64,000 bases of DNA from Clostridia bacterium (GCA_017453255.1 JAFTKN010000010.1:152458-216457); one strand, 5' to 3'; positions 53,239-61,213 are shown, numbered from the stretch's first letter. The notes: generated by a model from the sequence alone, not told the origin. Numbers and translations are program-made.

Positions 53239-53295
53239 AAAAGCGAGTGCTACGTGAACTAAATGGGGTTCACTTCATTCAGCACTCGCTTTTTT
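53239..53295 (+). terminator. Extended terminator (GCGAGTGC family, copy 2)
   Basis: AAAAGCGAGTGCT / AGCACTCGCTTTT outer stem enclosing an inner TGAAC / GTTCA stem, then six T. It is the same outer stem with an insertion in the loop. Confidence 0.9.
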
Positions 53296-53345
53296 CTTAT
53301 ATGTTTGATTTGAAGCACAATATGTAGTAAAATATGTTTAGAAAA

Positions 53346-53397
53346 ACCAAAACAAATCGTTTTTGGTCGAGAAATATGTGAATTTTAATGATAGAAT
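53346..53397 (+). promoter_or_regulatory. Candidate activator-dependent promoter with an inverted repeat
   Basis: TAGAAT at 53392-53397 has no recognisable -35 box at 17 bases (GAGAAA). An imperfect inverted repeat ACCAAAAC / GTTTTTGGT occupies 53346-53367, just upstream, where an AraC-type activator could bind. This is inference. Confidence 0.35.
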
Positions 53398-53450
53398 TAA
53401 GTCAGTAAAACGGAGTGCACGACTGTTTACAAAAATGAAAGGAGCTTATT

Positions 53451-54668
53451 ATGGAAAATAATGAACTTATAACTAATGCTTTGTGTTATATCAATTGCGA
53501 ATGTAAAAATAGTGAGCTTACCATTGAGGATATTGCTGTAAACGCAGGCTTCTGTACTGACTATTTCAATCGCATATTTCTAAATCACACAGGCTTTAAT
53601 GTAATGGAGTATGTGCGATTTACAAGACTTAGTTATGCAGCGACAGAATTAAGACGCACAGACAAATCAATACTTGATATAGGCTTGAAATATGGCTATG
53701 ACTCACACGACGGATTTACTCGTGCTTTTAAAAAGCAATATGGAAAAACACCAAGTGAATACCGTGAGCAAATGAAAAACATTCCCGTAACCTTTGCAGA
53801 TTATAATATGAATGCAACATCAGGAAATAGAGTTGCTCACGCATTAAGTGAATTTAAACAAATCCCTTCCGACATTGTGATTGATTATCTCTTAAAGCTT
53901 GATGCTAAAATATTTGGCTATGATGCTTTGTCTATTAAATGGAATGGCACATCTATTTTAACCGATTGCGATTTTGAAGAAAACGGTTGCTTTATCGGTG
54001 CAGATATGTTCTTTGAGGAAAAGCCTTATTTATACTTACATGTAAGACACAAGGAAGATATTGCAAAATATTTAAAAACACTTGCAAAGCTAAATCCAAG
54101 TGTTATACAGTTGTCAGTTGAGGAAGAAATAAGCGAACAAGGGATAAAAGATTGCTTAAACGAAATTAAGTATAGCAACCTTAACTCCTTGCCACAGGCT
54201 ATGTATTTTGGCGAGCCTTTTGAAATCCCTAAAAATGAATATACAATGCGTTTCCTTGATGAAAACGATATGAGCAAGGCGCTTGCTTGGGCTGAGGAAA
54301 TGAATGTTGAAAAAGGCTGGACTTGGGGGCTTGATCATATATTAAAATTACCTCGTGAAAGTCATCCTGACGATCAACCAATAGGTATGTTTTATAATAA
54401 CAAGCTAATAGGCGTATCAAGAGTATCACTAATGGAAGCACACGGATTTAAAATTAACAATTGTATTGTTACTGCAATATTGCCTGAATATAAAACAGAC
54501 AAATTGCACGAATTGCTTTACAAATTCTCACTTAACGAAATGATAGAGCAAGGCTGCATTCCTTATGAGGATATGCAATTTGGAGAACAGTCAAAAAACA
54601 ATGGTAATTTCACAGCAATAGATATAGGCTATGAAATTGTAAAATACACAAGACTAATTGAGTTTTAA
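53451..54668 (+). CDS. AraC-family regulator with GNAT-like C-terminal half (405 aa)
   Basis: DNA-binding regulator whose two AraC helix-turn-helix motifs are at the N-terminus (about 5-105; LTIEDIAVNAGFCTDYFNRI and ILDIGLKYGYDSHDGFTRAF), opposite to classic AraC. Residues about 140-270 form a mixed alpha/beta region. From about 262 the sequence (YTMRFLDENDMSKALAWAEE) opens like a GNAT acetyltransferase and continues with strands near IGMFYNNKLIGVSRV. The canonical acetyl-CoA loop (R/QxxGxG/A) is not obvious, so this may be a sensor rather than an enzyme. AAAGGAG precedes ATG 53451. A paralog of similar build follows after 72 bases, without a terminator between. Confidence 0.78.
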   Translation: MENNELITNALCYINCECKNSELTIEDIAVNAGFCTDYFNRIFLNHTGFNVMEYVRFTRLSYAATELRRTDKSILDIGLKYGYDSHDGFTRAFKKQYGKTPSEYREQMKNIPVTFADYNMNATSGNRVAHALSEFKQIPSDIVIDYLLKLDAKIFGYDALSIKWNGTSILTDCDFEENGCFIGADMFFEEKPYLYLHVRHKEDIAKYLKTLAKLNPSVIQLSVEEEISEQGIKDCLNEIKYSNLNSLPQAMYFGEPFEIPKNEYTMRFLDENDMSKALAWAEEMNVEKGWTWGLDHILKLPRESHPDDQPIGMFYNNKLIGVSRVSLMEAHGFKINNCIVTAILPEYKTDKLHELLYKFSLNEMIEQGCIPYEDMQFGEQSKNNGNFTAIDIGYEIVKYTRLIEF

Positions 54669-54740
54669 ACTCAATAATATCTGCAAGGACAAAGCATAGA
54701 AGTCCATGCTAAACTGTAATCACAGAAAGGGGATGTTTAT

Positions 54741-55934
54741 ATGGAAAAAACATTGATTGAAAAAGCCATTAAATTTATTCAAAATGGCTCAAAAGAAAAT
54801 CTGTCATTACAGGAAATTGCAGACAAAGCAGGCTTTTCATTAACCTACTTTGATGCACTGTTCAAAAAGCATACAGGATATAGCCCTGTTGAGTATTCTC
54901 GTGTGTACAAGCTGACACGAAGTGCCTTGGAGCTTAGAAGAACAGATAAGAAAATCATTGATATAGCTTTGGATTTTGGTTATGAAAGCCCAGAGGCTTA
55001 TACTCGAGCCTTCAAAAAGTTTTATAGTCTTAGTCCAAGTGAATATCGTGAAAAGTACGCAAACGATGCTATCACTTGGAAGGACTTGTCGTCAAGAGTA
55101 GCAATTAACCGCTTTGCAAACGCAAATCCAAGCCTAAAAAGAGTAAATAAAGAGGTAGCACTTGACTTTATATTTACTAATAATCCTGTGCTACTCGCTG
55201 AGGATGCGGTAAACATAACAGTAGGTGACTGCGAAATCTTTACTCTTGGTGAAGCTGAAGCATTAGAGCATTTTGTGTGCGTATCAGACTATAACGACGA
55301 AAGAATAGTTATTAACTTGGTATGTGTCAGCGAAAAGGATGCTATTGCATATCTTAAGCTTCTTGCCAAAACTGAAAATTATAACTTTACAATACGTAAA
55401 AATACCTATGAGGAATGGGACAACTTTAACGCAGAGATTGCAAAGCTCGGTCTTGTTTGTAGATATGGCTATGATATGGTTTATACAGATGAGCAAATCA
55501 CAGTTCCAAGCTACGATGGTATAATCGTAAGAGAATTGAGCAAAGAAGATATGCCGTATGTTCAAAGCTTCAAAGTAAAAGGTGGCTGTGGCGAAAACCA
55601 TTTAAGAGGCTTGCAAATAGCATTTGAAGGCAAGGGCAATATCGGTGAAAAAGCATATGGTGCATTTGTAAATAACGAGCTTGTGTGCCTTGCAACACCT
55701 GTACTTGATACAATAAGAGAATTAAACAAGTACGATATCGGTGCGGTTTTCTCTATAACCAATGATGAAAAAGCAATTGAGGCAATTTGGAAATACACAA
55801 TAGGAGATTGCATTAAAAACGGAGCTATTATCGGCAATGCAAACGCGAAGGAAGATACCTCCATTCTCGGCATAGCATATAGCGAAAAAATGGGACTAAC
55901 CAAAGTCGCAGAGGTTCGCAGATATAGTAAATAA
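54741..55934 (+). CDS. AraC-family regulator with GNAT-like C-terminal half, paralog (397 aa)
   Basis: Tandem paralog of the preceding gene. The N-terminal AraC HTH pair is at about 5-105 (LSLQEIADKAGFSLTYFDAL and IIDIALDFGYESPEAYTRAF). Residues about 140-250 are an alpha/beta segment, and from about 258 (GIIVRELSKEDMPYVQSF) a GNAT-like fold ends with ILGIAYSEKMGLTKVAEV, the usual C-terminal helix-strand of that family. As in the neighbour, the acetyl-CoA-binding loop is not convincing. AAAGGGG precedes ATG 54741. The pair arose by duplication and lies in one transcript ended by a shared-stem terminator. Confidence 0.78.
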   Translation: MEKTLIEKAIKFIQNGSKENLSLQEIADKAGFSLTYFDALFKKHTGYSPVEYSRVYKLTRSALELRRTDKKIIDIALDFGYESPEAYTRAFKKFYSLSPSEYREKYANDAITWKDLSSRVAINRFANANPSLKRVNKEVALDFIFTNNPVLLAEDAVNITVGDCEIFTLGEAEALEHFVCVSDYNDERIVINLVCVSEKDAIAYLKLLAKTENYNFTIRKNTYEEWDNFNAEIAKLGLVCRYGYDMVYTDEQITVPSYDGIIVRELSKEDMPYVQSFKVKGGCGENHLRGLQIAFEGKGNIGEKAYGAFVNNELVCLATPVLDTIRELNKYDIGAVFSITNDEKAIEAIWKYTIGDCIKNGAIIGNANAKEDTSILGIAYSEKMGLTKVAEVRRYSK

Positions 55935-55937
55935 AAT

Positions 55938-55963
55938 GAGCGAGTGCTTCGGCACTCGCTTTT
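55938..55963 (+). terminator. Terminator (GCGAGTGC family, copy 3)
   Basis: GAGCGAGTGC / GCACTCGCTT stem with a TTCG loop, identical in stem and loop to the one after glnS. Confidence 0.9.
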
Positions 55964-56010
55964 AAGTTGAGCAGTGTTGGACATAAAATCTTTACTAAAG
56001 TAAATATTTG

Positions 56011-56039
56011 TTGACATTTTTGCCTATTTATGCTATCTT
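56011..56039 (+). promoter_or_regulatory. Promoter of the small XRE gene
   Basis: TTGACA (56011-56016), 17 bases, TATCTT (56034-56039). Confidence 0.6.
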
Positions 56040-56062
56040 TAAAGTAGAAAGGGAGTGATTGT

Positions 56063-56665
56063 GTGTACATTGACTATTCAAAACTGTGGAAACTTTTAAT
56101 TGACAAAAGTATGACTAAAACTGAACTTATGGAGGAAACGGGGTTAAGCTCAAGAATTATTGCAAAGCTTTCAAAAAATCAAGTGGTTACAACTGAAACA
56201 CTTGTTAAAATTTGTACTTGTCTTAATTGTGACGTCGCCGATATAATGGAGTGTAAGAAAGAAAAAAGCCTTTCTATTTATAATTACTACAATAAATTTG
56301 GTACTGCAACCGAATGTAATGAGAATTATAATACTGTAAAGTTTGATTATAACGGACAAAAGTACACTGTATATGCAATAAAAAAGCCTGTTAGTAAATC
56401 AACTATAATTCATTGTGGGGATGATGGCACAATATATAGGGAACAGTTATATCCTTTCGGCGGAACAATGCGACCAAGCAGTGTAAAGGAGTCCATAATA
56501 AAGCCGATTAAACAAAAGGACGAAATAGTAATAGTTTTGTTTTCTGGAAAACCAAATTTTTGGGGCATTGATGAAGGTATATTTATTTCCTCAAAAAATA
56601 AAAACAAAAAAGCATCAAGCATATATGTTATGACAGAGACCGATTTCAAGCTTTTTGAAAATTAA
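56063..56665 (+). CDS. Small XRE-type HTH protein with an unrecognised C-terminal domain (200 aa)
   Basis: The first 70 residues are a short Cro/C1-like helix-turn-helix of the HTH_26 kind (SMTKTELMEETGLSSRIIAK, then VTTETLVKICTCLNCDVADI). From about 90 to 200 is a compact, strand-rich domain with YPFGGTMRPSSVKESII and KPNFWGIDEGIFISS stretches that I do not recognise. No membrane segment. The start is GTG 56063 with AAAGGGAG seven bases upstream. It is transcribed alone between two shared-stem terminators. A link to nucleic-acid processing or to ligand sensing is possible but not shown. Confidence 0.7.
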   Translation: MYIDYSKLWKLLIDKSMTKTELMEETGLSSRIIAKLSKNQVVTTETLVKICTCLNCDVADIMECKKEKSLSIYNYYNKFGTATECNENYNTVKFDYNGQKYTVYAIKKPVSKSTIIHCGDDGTIYREQLYPFGGTMRPSSVKESIIKPIKQKDEIVIVLFSGKPNFWGIDEGIFISSKNKNKKASSIYVMTETDFKLFEN

Positions 56666-56667
56666 AT

Positions 56668-56693
56668 AGGCGAGTGCTTTGCACTCGCTTTTT
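56668..56693 (+). terminator. Terminator (GCGAGTGC family, copy 4)
   Basis: GCGAGTGC / GCACTCGC perfect stem with a TTT loop and five T, three bases after the stop. Confidence 0.9.
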
Positions 56694-56816
56694 GTTTCTA
56701 TAGCAGAAGCTCAACTTTCCGTTTAGTTAATGTTGCTTTTCTGTATGTGTACATGTTATAATTAAAATGATAGAATATAGTTGCGGTACCGAAATTACTT
56801 TAACGGAGGAACTATT

Positions 56817-57932
56817 ATGGAAAGAACAATAGGGCGAATTATTCGAGAATTAAGAATTGAACGAAATATTACACAAGAGGAGCTTGCAGAGCTTGTTGGC
56901 GTAACTCCACAGGCAGTTTCAAAATGGGAAAGAGAGGTTGGATATCCCGATATTACTCAAATTGTGCCACTGGCAAATGTGTTTGGTGTTTCAACAGATG
57001 TTTTGTTTGGCGTTTTTGGCACAAATGATAGCGAAGAAGTAGAAAAGCTAACAAATGAAATAGATAAAAAATGTGATGGTGTTTGGACTGATTACGAGTG
57101 TTATGAAAAGTTAAAGGATGCGCTTAGAAAATATCCAAACAATGTGAAATTGTTAGATTATGCACTTTCTTATGCTATGTTTGTTGCTACTAAAAAAAGA
57201 CTGGATGAACCTGAAATTGCAAAAATTGCGTATAATGATTGCTTAAAATATTCCAATATGATTATCAAATACAGTAGTGATGTAAATGTAATTTTGAATG
57301 CTCATGATACAATGCTACATTTGCATTGTCGATATAAGGAATTTGATAAAGCGAGGGAACATGCAGAAGCATTTCCTGTTAGATTTCTTCAAAATAAACT
57401 ATGTCAAGATGCAACTATATCTACCTTTGAAAGAAATTATGATAAGGACATTGAAACGAGAACACAAATATTGTCAGGCTTACTAAGAGTTGTTGAGTTT
57501 GGCGTTATGCCGTTAATTGAGGACTATAAGAGAAAAGGACAGCTTGAGGATGCTATTTCTGTCGGAGAAACAATTTTAAATATAGTTAAAGCAATTTATG
57601 GTGAGGAAAAATATACTCCTCCATTCCATTGTGCATATTTTCTATATTTTCAACTTGCCCATAGCTCAATTTTGCTTGGAAACGTTGATAAAGCGTTTGA
57701 ATATCTTGAAATGCAATACGAATATTGCAGAGTAGCAAATGAGCGTTACAATAAAATTACTCAATTTGAAAGCATTGCATCTATTCGCTATGACAAATTT
57801 GAATTTTGTAGTGATAGATATCATATCGAAGAGTATATTGAACATTTCAGCTGGACTGGTTATAATCCAATAAGAGAAGACGAAAGATTTAAGGCAATTT
57901 TGGAAAAAGCTAAAAAACTAATGGTAAAATAA
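56817..57932 (+). CDS. XRE-family regulator with TPR-like C-terminal half (371 aa)
   Basis: Third XRE-TPR regulator of the array. The HTH is at about 4-58 (IGRIIRELRIERNITQEELA and VTPQAVSKWEREVGYPD), then acidic linkers and a long helical repeat region with repeated A-x-x-x-x-x-Y patterns, clearest near 285 (LLGNVDKAFEYLEMQY). ATG 56817 has GGAGGA upstream; an in-frame earlier start (56781) lies before the ribosome site and is not used. The TAA stop lies inside the start of the terminator stem. The promoter is probably TATAAT (56756-56761) or TAGAAT (56771-56776). Confidence 0.82.
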   Translation: MERTIGRIIRELRIERNITQEELAELVGVTPQAVSKWEREVGYPDITQIVPLANVFGVSTDVLFGVFGTNDSEEVEKLTNEIDKKCDGVWTDYECYEKLKDALRKYPNNVKLLDYALSYAMFVATKKRLDEPEIAKIAYNDCLKYSNMIIKYSSDVNVILNAHDTMLHLHCRYKEFDKAREHAEAFPVRFLQNKLCQDATISTFERNYDKDIETRTQILSGLLRVVEFGVMPLIEDYKRKGQLEDAISVGETILNIVKAIYGEEKYTPPFHCAYFLYFQLAHSSILLGNVDKAFEYLEMQYEYCRVANERYNKITQFESIASIRYDKFEFCSDRYHIEEYIEHFSWTGYNPIREDERFKAILEKAKKLMVK

Positions 57933-57956
57933 GCGAGTGCCAAAGCACCCGCTTTT
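57931..57956 (+). terminator. Terminator (GCGAGTGC family, copy 5, one mismatch)
   Basis: AAGCGAGTGC / GCACCCGCTT stem with a CAAA loop; an A-C mismatch shows decay from the common sequence. The stop codon overlaps the stem. Confidence 0.85.
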
Positions 57957-57991
57957 CTAATAAATAATACATATGATTTGAAGATTTATAA

Positions 57992-58020
57992 TTGACTAGT
58001 AAGGAAAACTATGGTAGAAT
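57992..58020 (+). promoter_or_regulatory. Promoter of the GH3 gene
   Basis: TTGACT (57992-57997), 17 bases, TAGAAT (58015-58020), 35 bases ahead of the ATG. Confidence 0.75.
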
Positions 58021-58054
58021 AAATATGAAATATTTATCTTTAGGGAGAAAAAAT

Positions 58055-60421
58055 ATGTTAAGACAAGAAAAAATGGATTTTGCAAGGAAGGCGGCAGCTG
58101 ATGGTATTGTTCTTTTAAAGAACGAAAATAGCGCGCTTCCTATTGCTACTAATAAGGAAATAGCACTTTTTGGTACTTGCGCATACAGATGTTTCCGCCT
58201 TGGTTGGGGCTCAGGCGATATGATGGCGCAGACTATTTTCCAAATCAATGAGGGGCTCAAAGACACTGGCTACAAGCTAAATAGCGATATTGAATCGTTT
58301 TGCTTAGACTTTATCAAGGATTGGGAAGACCAAAGACTTATGAATAGAAGCTGGGACGTTTGGACCTGGCGTCAAGAAGAAATTAAACTTGATGTTTCTA
58401 TGATAGAAGCAGCAGCTAAAAAATCCGATGTTGCAGTTATCACCTTAGGTAGAAACTCAGGTGAAGCATTTGATTTAAAGGACGAGGCAGGTTATTTTAG
58501 ACTTCACGCTGACGAAATTGAGCTTGTTAAGAATGTATCAAAGAGCTTTAACCAAACAATTTTGCTCCTTAACACCTGCGGACCTCTTGATTTGAGAGAT
58601 ATTGACGATTGCAAAATAGATGCTCTTGTTGATGTTTCCTTGGGTGGCGAGATGTTTGGCTACGCAGTTGCTGACGTACTTTCTGGCAAGGTAACACCAA
58701 ATGGCAAGCTTACAACCACTTGGGCATACAGATATGAGGATTATCCAACAAAAGAGGGAATAACTACCAAGGAAGTGCCTTATAAAGAGGGTATTTACGT
58801 TGGTTATAGATATTTTGATACCTTTGGAGTTGAACCAAGATATCCATTTGGCTATGGTTTATCCTATACCGAGTTTGCAAGTGAGATTAGTGACGTAGAA
58901 GTTGATGGTCAAATTGTAAATTTAACTGTAAAGGTAACGAACATTGGTAAATATAACGGCAGAGAAATAATTCAATGCTATCTTTCAAGCCCACAGATTA
59001 AGCTTGAAAAAGCATATCAAGAGCTTTGTACATACGCAAAGACTGACGTTTTAGCTCCAAATGAATGCTGTGAGCTTTTATTGTCCTTTGACCTAACTGA
59101 AATGGCGTCATATGACGAGGAAAGAGCAAGCTTTATCCTTGAGGCAGGTAAATACTATGTTAGAGTTGGTAATTCTTCAAGAAACACCCATATTGCGTGC
59201 GCTATCAATATAAATAAAGAAGTAATTTGCGATGTTGTCAAGAATAGATGCGTAAAAGCGAAGGATTTTGAGGAACTTTCAAATAAGGGTGCGACTCCAT
59301 ATACATATGATGGCGAGGAAACAGAAAAATCAAACGCCAAGGTAATAGAGTTTGACTGTGACTCAGTTGAAACTGTTGTGCACAATGTTATAGAAAATGA
59401 GCCTGTAAAGCTACTAGAGAAAAAGAGCGACGAGCACTACACCTTAAAGGATATTGTTGCTGGCAAGGCAACTGTTGAAGACGTTGTTAGTGAGTTTTCG
59501 AACGAAGAGCTTGCTGACATACTAAATGGTGTTATTTATGAGGGGGCAAACGCTAATGCGAACGTTGGTAGCATGGCTATCAAGGTGCGTGGCGCGGCAG
59601 GAGAAATGTGGTCAAGCGAAAAATACGCTATCCCTGTAAATGCTTGTGCTGACGGCCCTGCTGGCGTTCGTCTTGCTATATTTACAACCCCAATTGACAC
59701 CGATACAGAGCTTTCTCGTGAGGTTGTTGCATATCCTTCCGGCACTTGCATGGCAAATTCTTGGGACCTTGAGAGTGCAAGAAGATTTGGCGAGTGTGTT
59801 CGTGACGATTTGGAAATTTCCGACATTGAGGGCTGGTTAGCTCCTGGTATCAATATTCATAGAAACCCACTAAATGGTAGAAACTTTGAATATTTGTCTG
59901 AGGACCCAATTATTGCTGGTAAGATTGGCGCATACATTACTATTGGTGTTCAATATAATGATGATGCAGAATTGACAGGTAAATATACAACAGTTAAGCA
60001 CTTTGCTTGTAATAATATTGAATACGAGCGTGGTGTTTCTGACTCGCAAATGTCTGAGAGAGCTTTACGTGAAATTTACTTAAAGGGCTTCAAAATTGCC
60101 GTTGAAGAGGGCAGACCCCATGCAATTATGACAGCTTATAACAAGGTAAATGGTGTCTTTGCATCAACAAACTATGACCTTTTAATGGGTATTTTAAGAG
60201 GTGAGTGGGATTATGATGGTATTGTTATGACAGACTGGAACCCATGTGCTAATCCACAGGAGCACGTTCATGCTTGTAATGACCTTATTATGCCTGGTCG
60301 TTTTAGAAAACAGATTATAGAAGGTCTTGAAAATGGTAATGTAAGAAAAGAAGATGCTCAGTTATGTGCTGTACGTTTAATCAAGCATATTTTAAAGACA
60401 AATTTTAAGAAAAATATTTAA
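58055..60421 (+). CDS. Glycoside hydrolase family 3 beta-glucosidase, permuted domain order
   Basis: Hydrolyses beta-linked glucose (or xylose) from cellobiose-type oligosaccharides in the cytoplasm; no signal peptide. It has 788 residues, normal for GH3, but the two catalytic domains are swapped. The alpha/beta sandwich domain that usually follows comes first (GIVLLKNENSALPI near residue 15), then a fibronectin-III-like part near 280-380, and the TIM barrel last, with VKHFACNNIEYERG near 650 and the nucleophile Asp727 in GIVMTDW. ATG 58055 follows TAGGGAGA; TTG 57992 would fall on the -35 box. The permuted form is known in Ruminococcus and Butyrivibrio enzymes. It stands next to the regulator array, which could control it. 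Confidence 0.92.
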   Translation: MLRQEKMDFARKAAADGIVLLKNENSALPIATNKEIALFGTCAYRCFRLGWGSGDMMAQTIFQINEGLKDTGYKLNSDIESFCLDFIKDWEDQRLMNRSWDVWTWRQEEIKLDVSMIEAAAKKSDVAVITLGRNSGEAFDLKDEAGYFRLHADEIELVKNVSKSFNQTILLLNTCGPLDLRDIDDCKIDALVDVSLGGEMFGYAVADVLSGKVTPNGKLTTTWAYRYEDYPTKEGITTKEVPYKEGIYVGYRYFDTFGVEPRYPFGYGLSYTEFASEISDVEVDGQIVNLTVKVTNIGKYNGREIIQCYLSSPQIKLEKAYQELCTYAKTDVLAPNECCELLLSFDLTEMASYDEERASFILEAGKYYVRVGNSSRNTHIACAININKEVICDVVKNRCVKAKDFEELSNKGATPYTYDGEETEKSNAKVIEFDCDSVETVVHNVIENEPVKLLEKKSDEHYTLKDIVAGKATVEDVVSEFSNEELADILNGVIYEGANANANVGSMAIKVRGAAGEMWSSEKYAIPVNACADGPAGVRLAIFTTPIDTDTELSREVVAYPSGTCMANSWDLESARRFGECVRDDLEISDIEGWLAPGINIHRNPLNGRNFEYLSEDPIIAGKIGAYITIGVQYNDDAELTGKYTTVKHFACNNIEYERGVSDSQMSERALREIYLKGFKIAVEEGRPHAIMTAYNKVNGVFASTNYDLLMGILRGEWDYDGIVMTDWNPCANPQEHVHACNDLIMPGRFRKQIIEGLENGNVRKEDAQLCAVRLIKHILKTNFKKNI

Positions 60422-60426
60422 TATTT

Positions 60427-60465
60427 ATATATCCCACTGCATATTTTTGTGGTGGGATATTTAAT
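60427..60465 (+). terminator. Hairpin after the GH3 gene
   Basis: ATATCCCAC / GTGGGATAT stem with a 14-base loop; the T-tract after it (TTAATT) is weak, so termination may be partial. Confidence 0.6.
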
Positions 60466-60497
60466 TCAAAAAATTATCAAAAATTTCGAAATTTCTA

Positions 60498-60526
60498 TTG
60501 ACATATGAGAAAAAGTATGATATTAT
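60498..60526 (+). promoter_or_regulatory. Promoter of infC-rpmI-rplT
   Basis: TTGACA (60498-60503), 17 bases, TATTAT (60521-60526). Confidence 0.75.
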
Positions 60527-60530
60527 AAGT

Positions 60531-60680
60531 GAGCAAAAGAAAGTAGAACACTCCGTTCTCACCCAAGGATATATGTGCTTGTGGTTAATAATTTACTACT
60601 TTTAAGTAGTTTTTTGTTGTGCGGAGATGTTTATTCTTACGCACATTTTTTATTTTTGCAACCATGCTTTTGGTAAAATT
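60531..60680 (+). ncRNA. L20-type autoregulatory leader of infC-rpmI-rplT
   Basis: An untranslated leader of about 150 bases between the promoter and the infC ribosome site. AAAGAAAGTAGAACACTCCG followed by TTCTCACCC near 60536-60565 looks like the conserved part of the Bacillota L20 leader, which L20 binds to end transcription early. A candidate stem, ACTACTTTTAAGTAGT at 60596-60611 followed by seven T, is a possible terminator inside it. The match is by eye; covariance was not run. Confidence 0.7.
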
Positions 60681-60694
60681 GGAGGTGCTTGGTT

Positions 60695-61213
60695 ATTAGC
60701 AACGCAAAAGAAATGACTATCAATGAAGATATTCGACTAAAGGAAATTCGTGTTGTTGCCGACAATGGCGAACAACTTGGTGTTATGTCCTCTGATGCTG
60801 CTTTGGAAAAAGCTTATTCACAAGGACTTGATTTAGTTCTTATTGCCCCAGGTGCAAACCCACCTGTTTGTCGTATAATGGATTATGGTAAATTTCGTTA
60901 TGATAGGGATAAGAGAGAAAAAGAAGCTAAAAAGAAGCAACAAGTTGTGAATGTAAAAGAGGTTCAACTTTCTTGTACTATTGATACACACGACTTTAAT
61001 ACAAAAGCAAACAATGCAATTAGATTTTTAAAAGGCGGAGACAAAGTAAGAGTTGTTCTTGCTTTTAAAGGACGTCAAATGGCACATACAGAGGTTGGTG
61101 TAGAAATTATCACCAAATTTATCAACTTGTGTTCAGAATATGGTTCAACTGATAAAGCACCAGTTTTGGACGGAAGAAGAATGTCTGTTACTATTTCACC
61201 TGTAAAAAAATAA
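60695..61213 (+). CDS. infC: Translation initiation factor IF-3 (AUU start)
   Basis: Binds the 30S subunit and proofreads the start codon and initiator tRNA. The 172 residues show INEDIRLKEIRVV at the N-terminus, a Lys-rich linker (DRDKREKEAKKKQQ near 75-90) and the C-terminal RVVLAFKGRQMAHTE domain. The start is not obvious: GGAGGT (60681-60686) is two bases before a TTG but eight before an ATT at 60695, which gives the normal N-terminus. AUU starts on infC are well known and let IF-3 repress its own synthesis. A 60689 TTG start would be too close to the ribosome site. Confidence 0.95.
   Translation: MSNAKEMTINEDIRLKEIRVVADNGEQLGVMSSDAALEKAYSQGLDLVLIAPGANPPVCRIMDYGKFRYDRDKREKEAKKKQQVVNVKEVQLSCTIDTHDFNTKANNAIRFLKGGDKVRVVLAFKGRQMAHTEVGVEIITKFINLCSEYGSTDKAPVLDGRRMSVTISPVKK

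Noticed and set aside
55562..56017. A 151-codon open frame antisense to the second AraC gene
   Set aside because: Runs through a terminator and a coding region with clear AraC motifs; composition is that of a shadow frame.
56781..56816. An N-terminal extension of the third XRE-TPR regulator
   Set aside because: It lies upstream of GGAGGA, and the helix-turn-helix starts normally from ATG 56817.
51218..57932. Prophage or plasmid origin for the XRE regulators
   Set aside because: No integrase, terminase, replication or structural gene is present, and host-like genes flank both sides closely.
57992..58054. An N-terminal extension of the GH3 protein from TTG 57992
   Set aside because: The extension covers the -35 and -10 boxes and the ribosome site; ATG 58055 is better supported.
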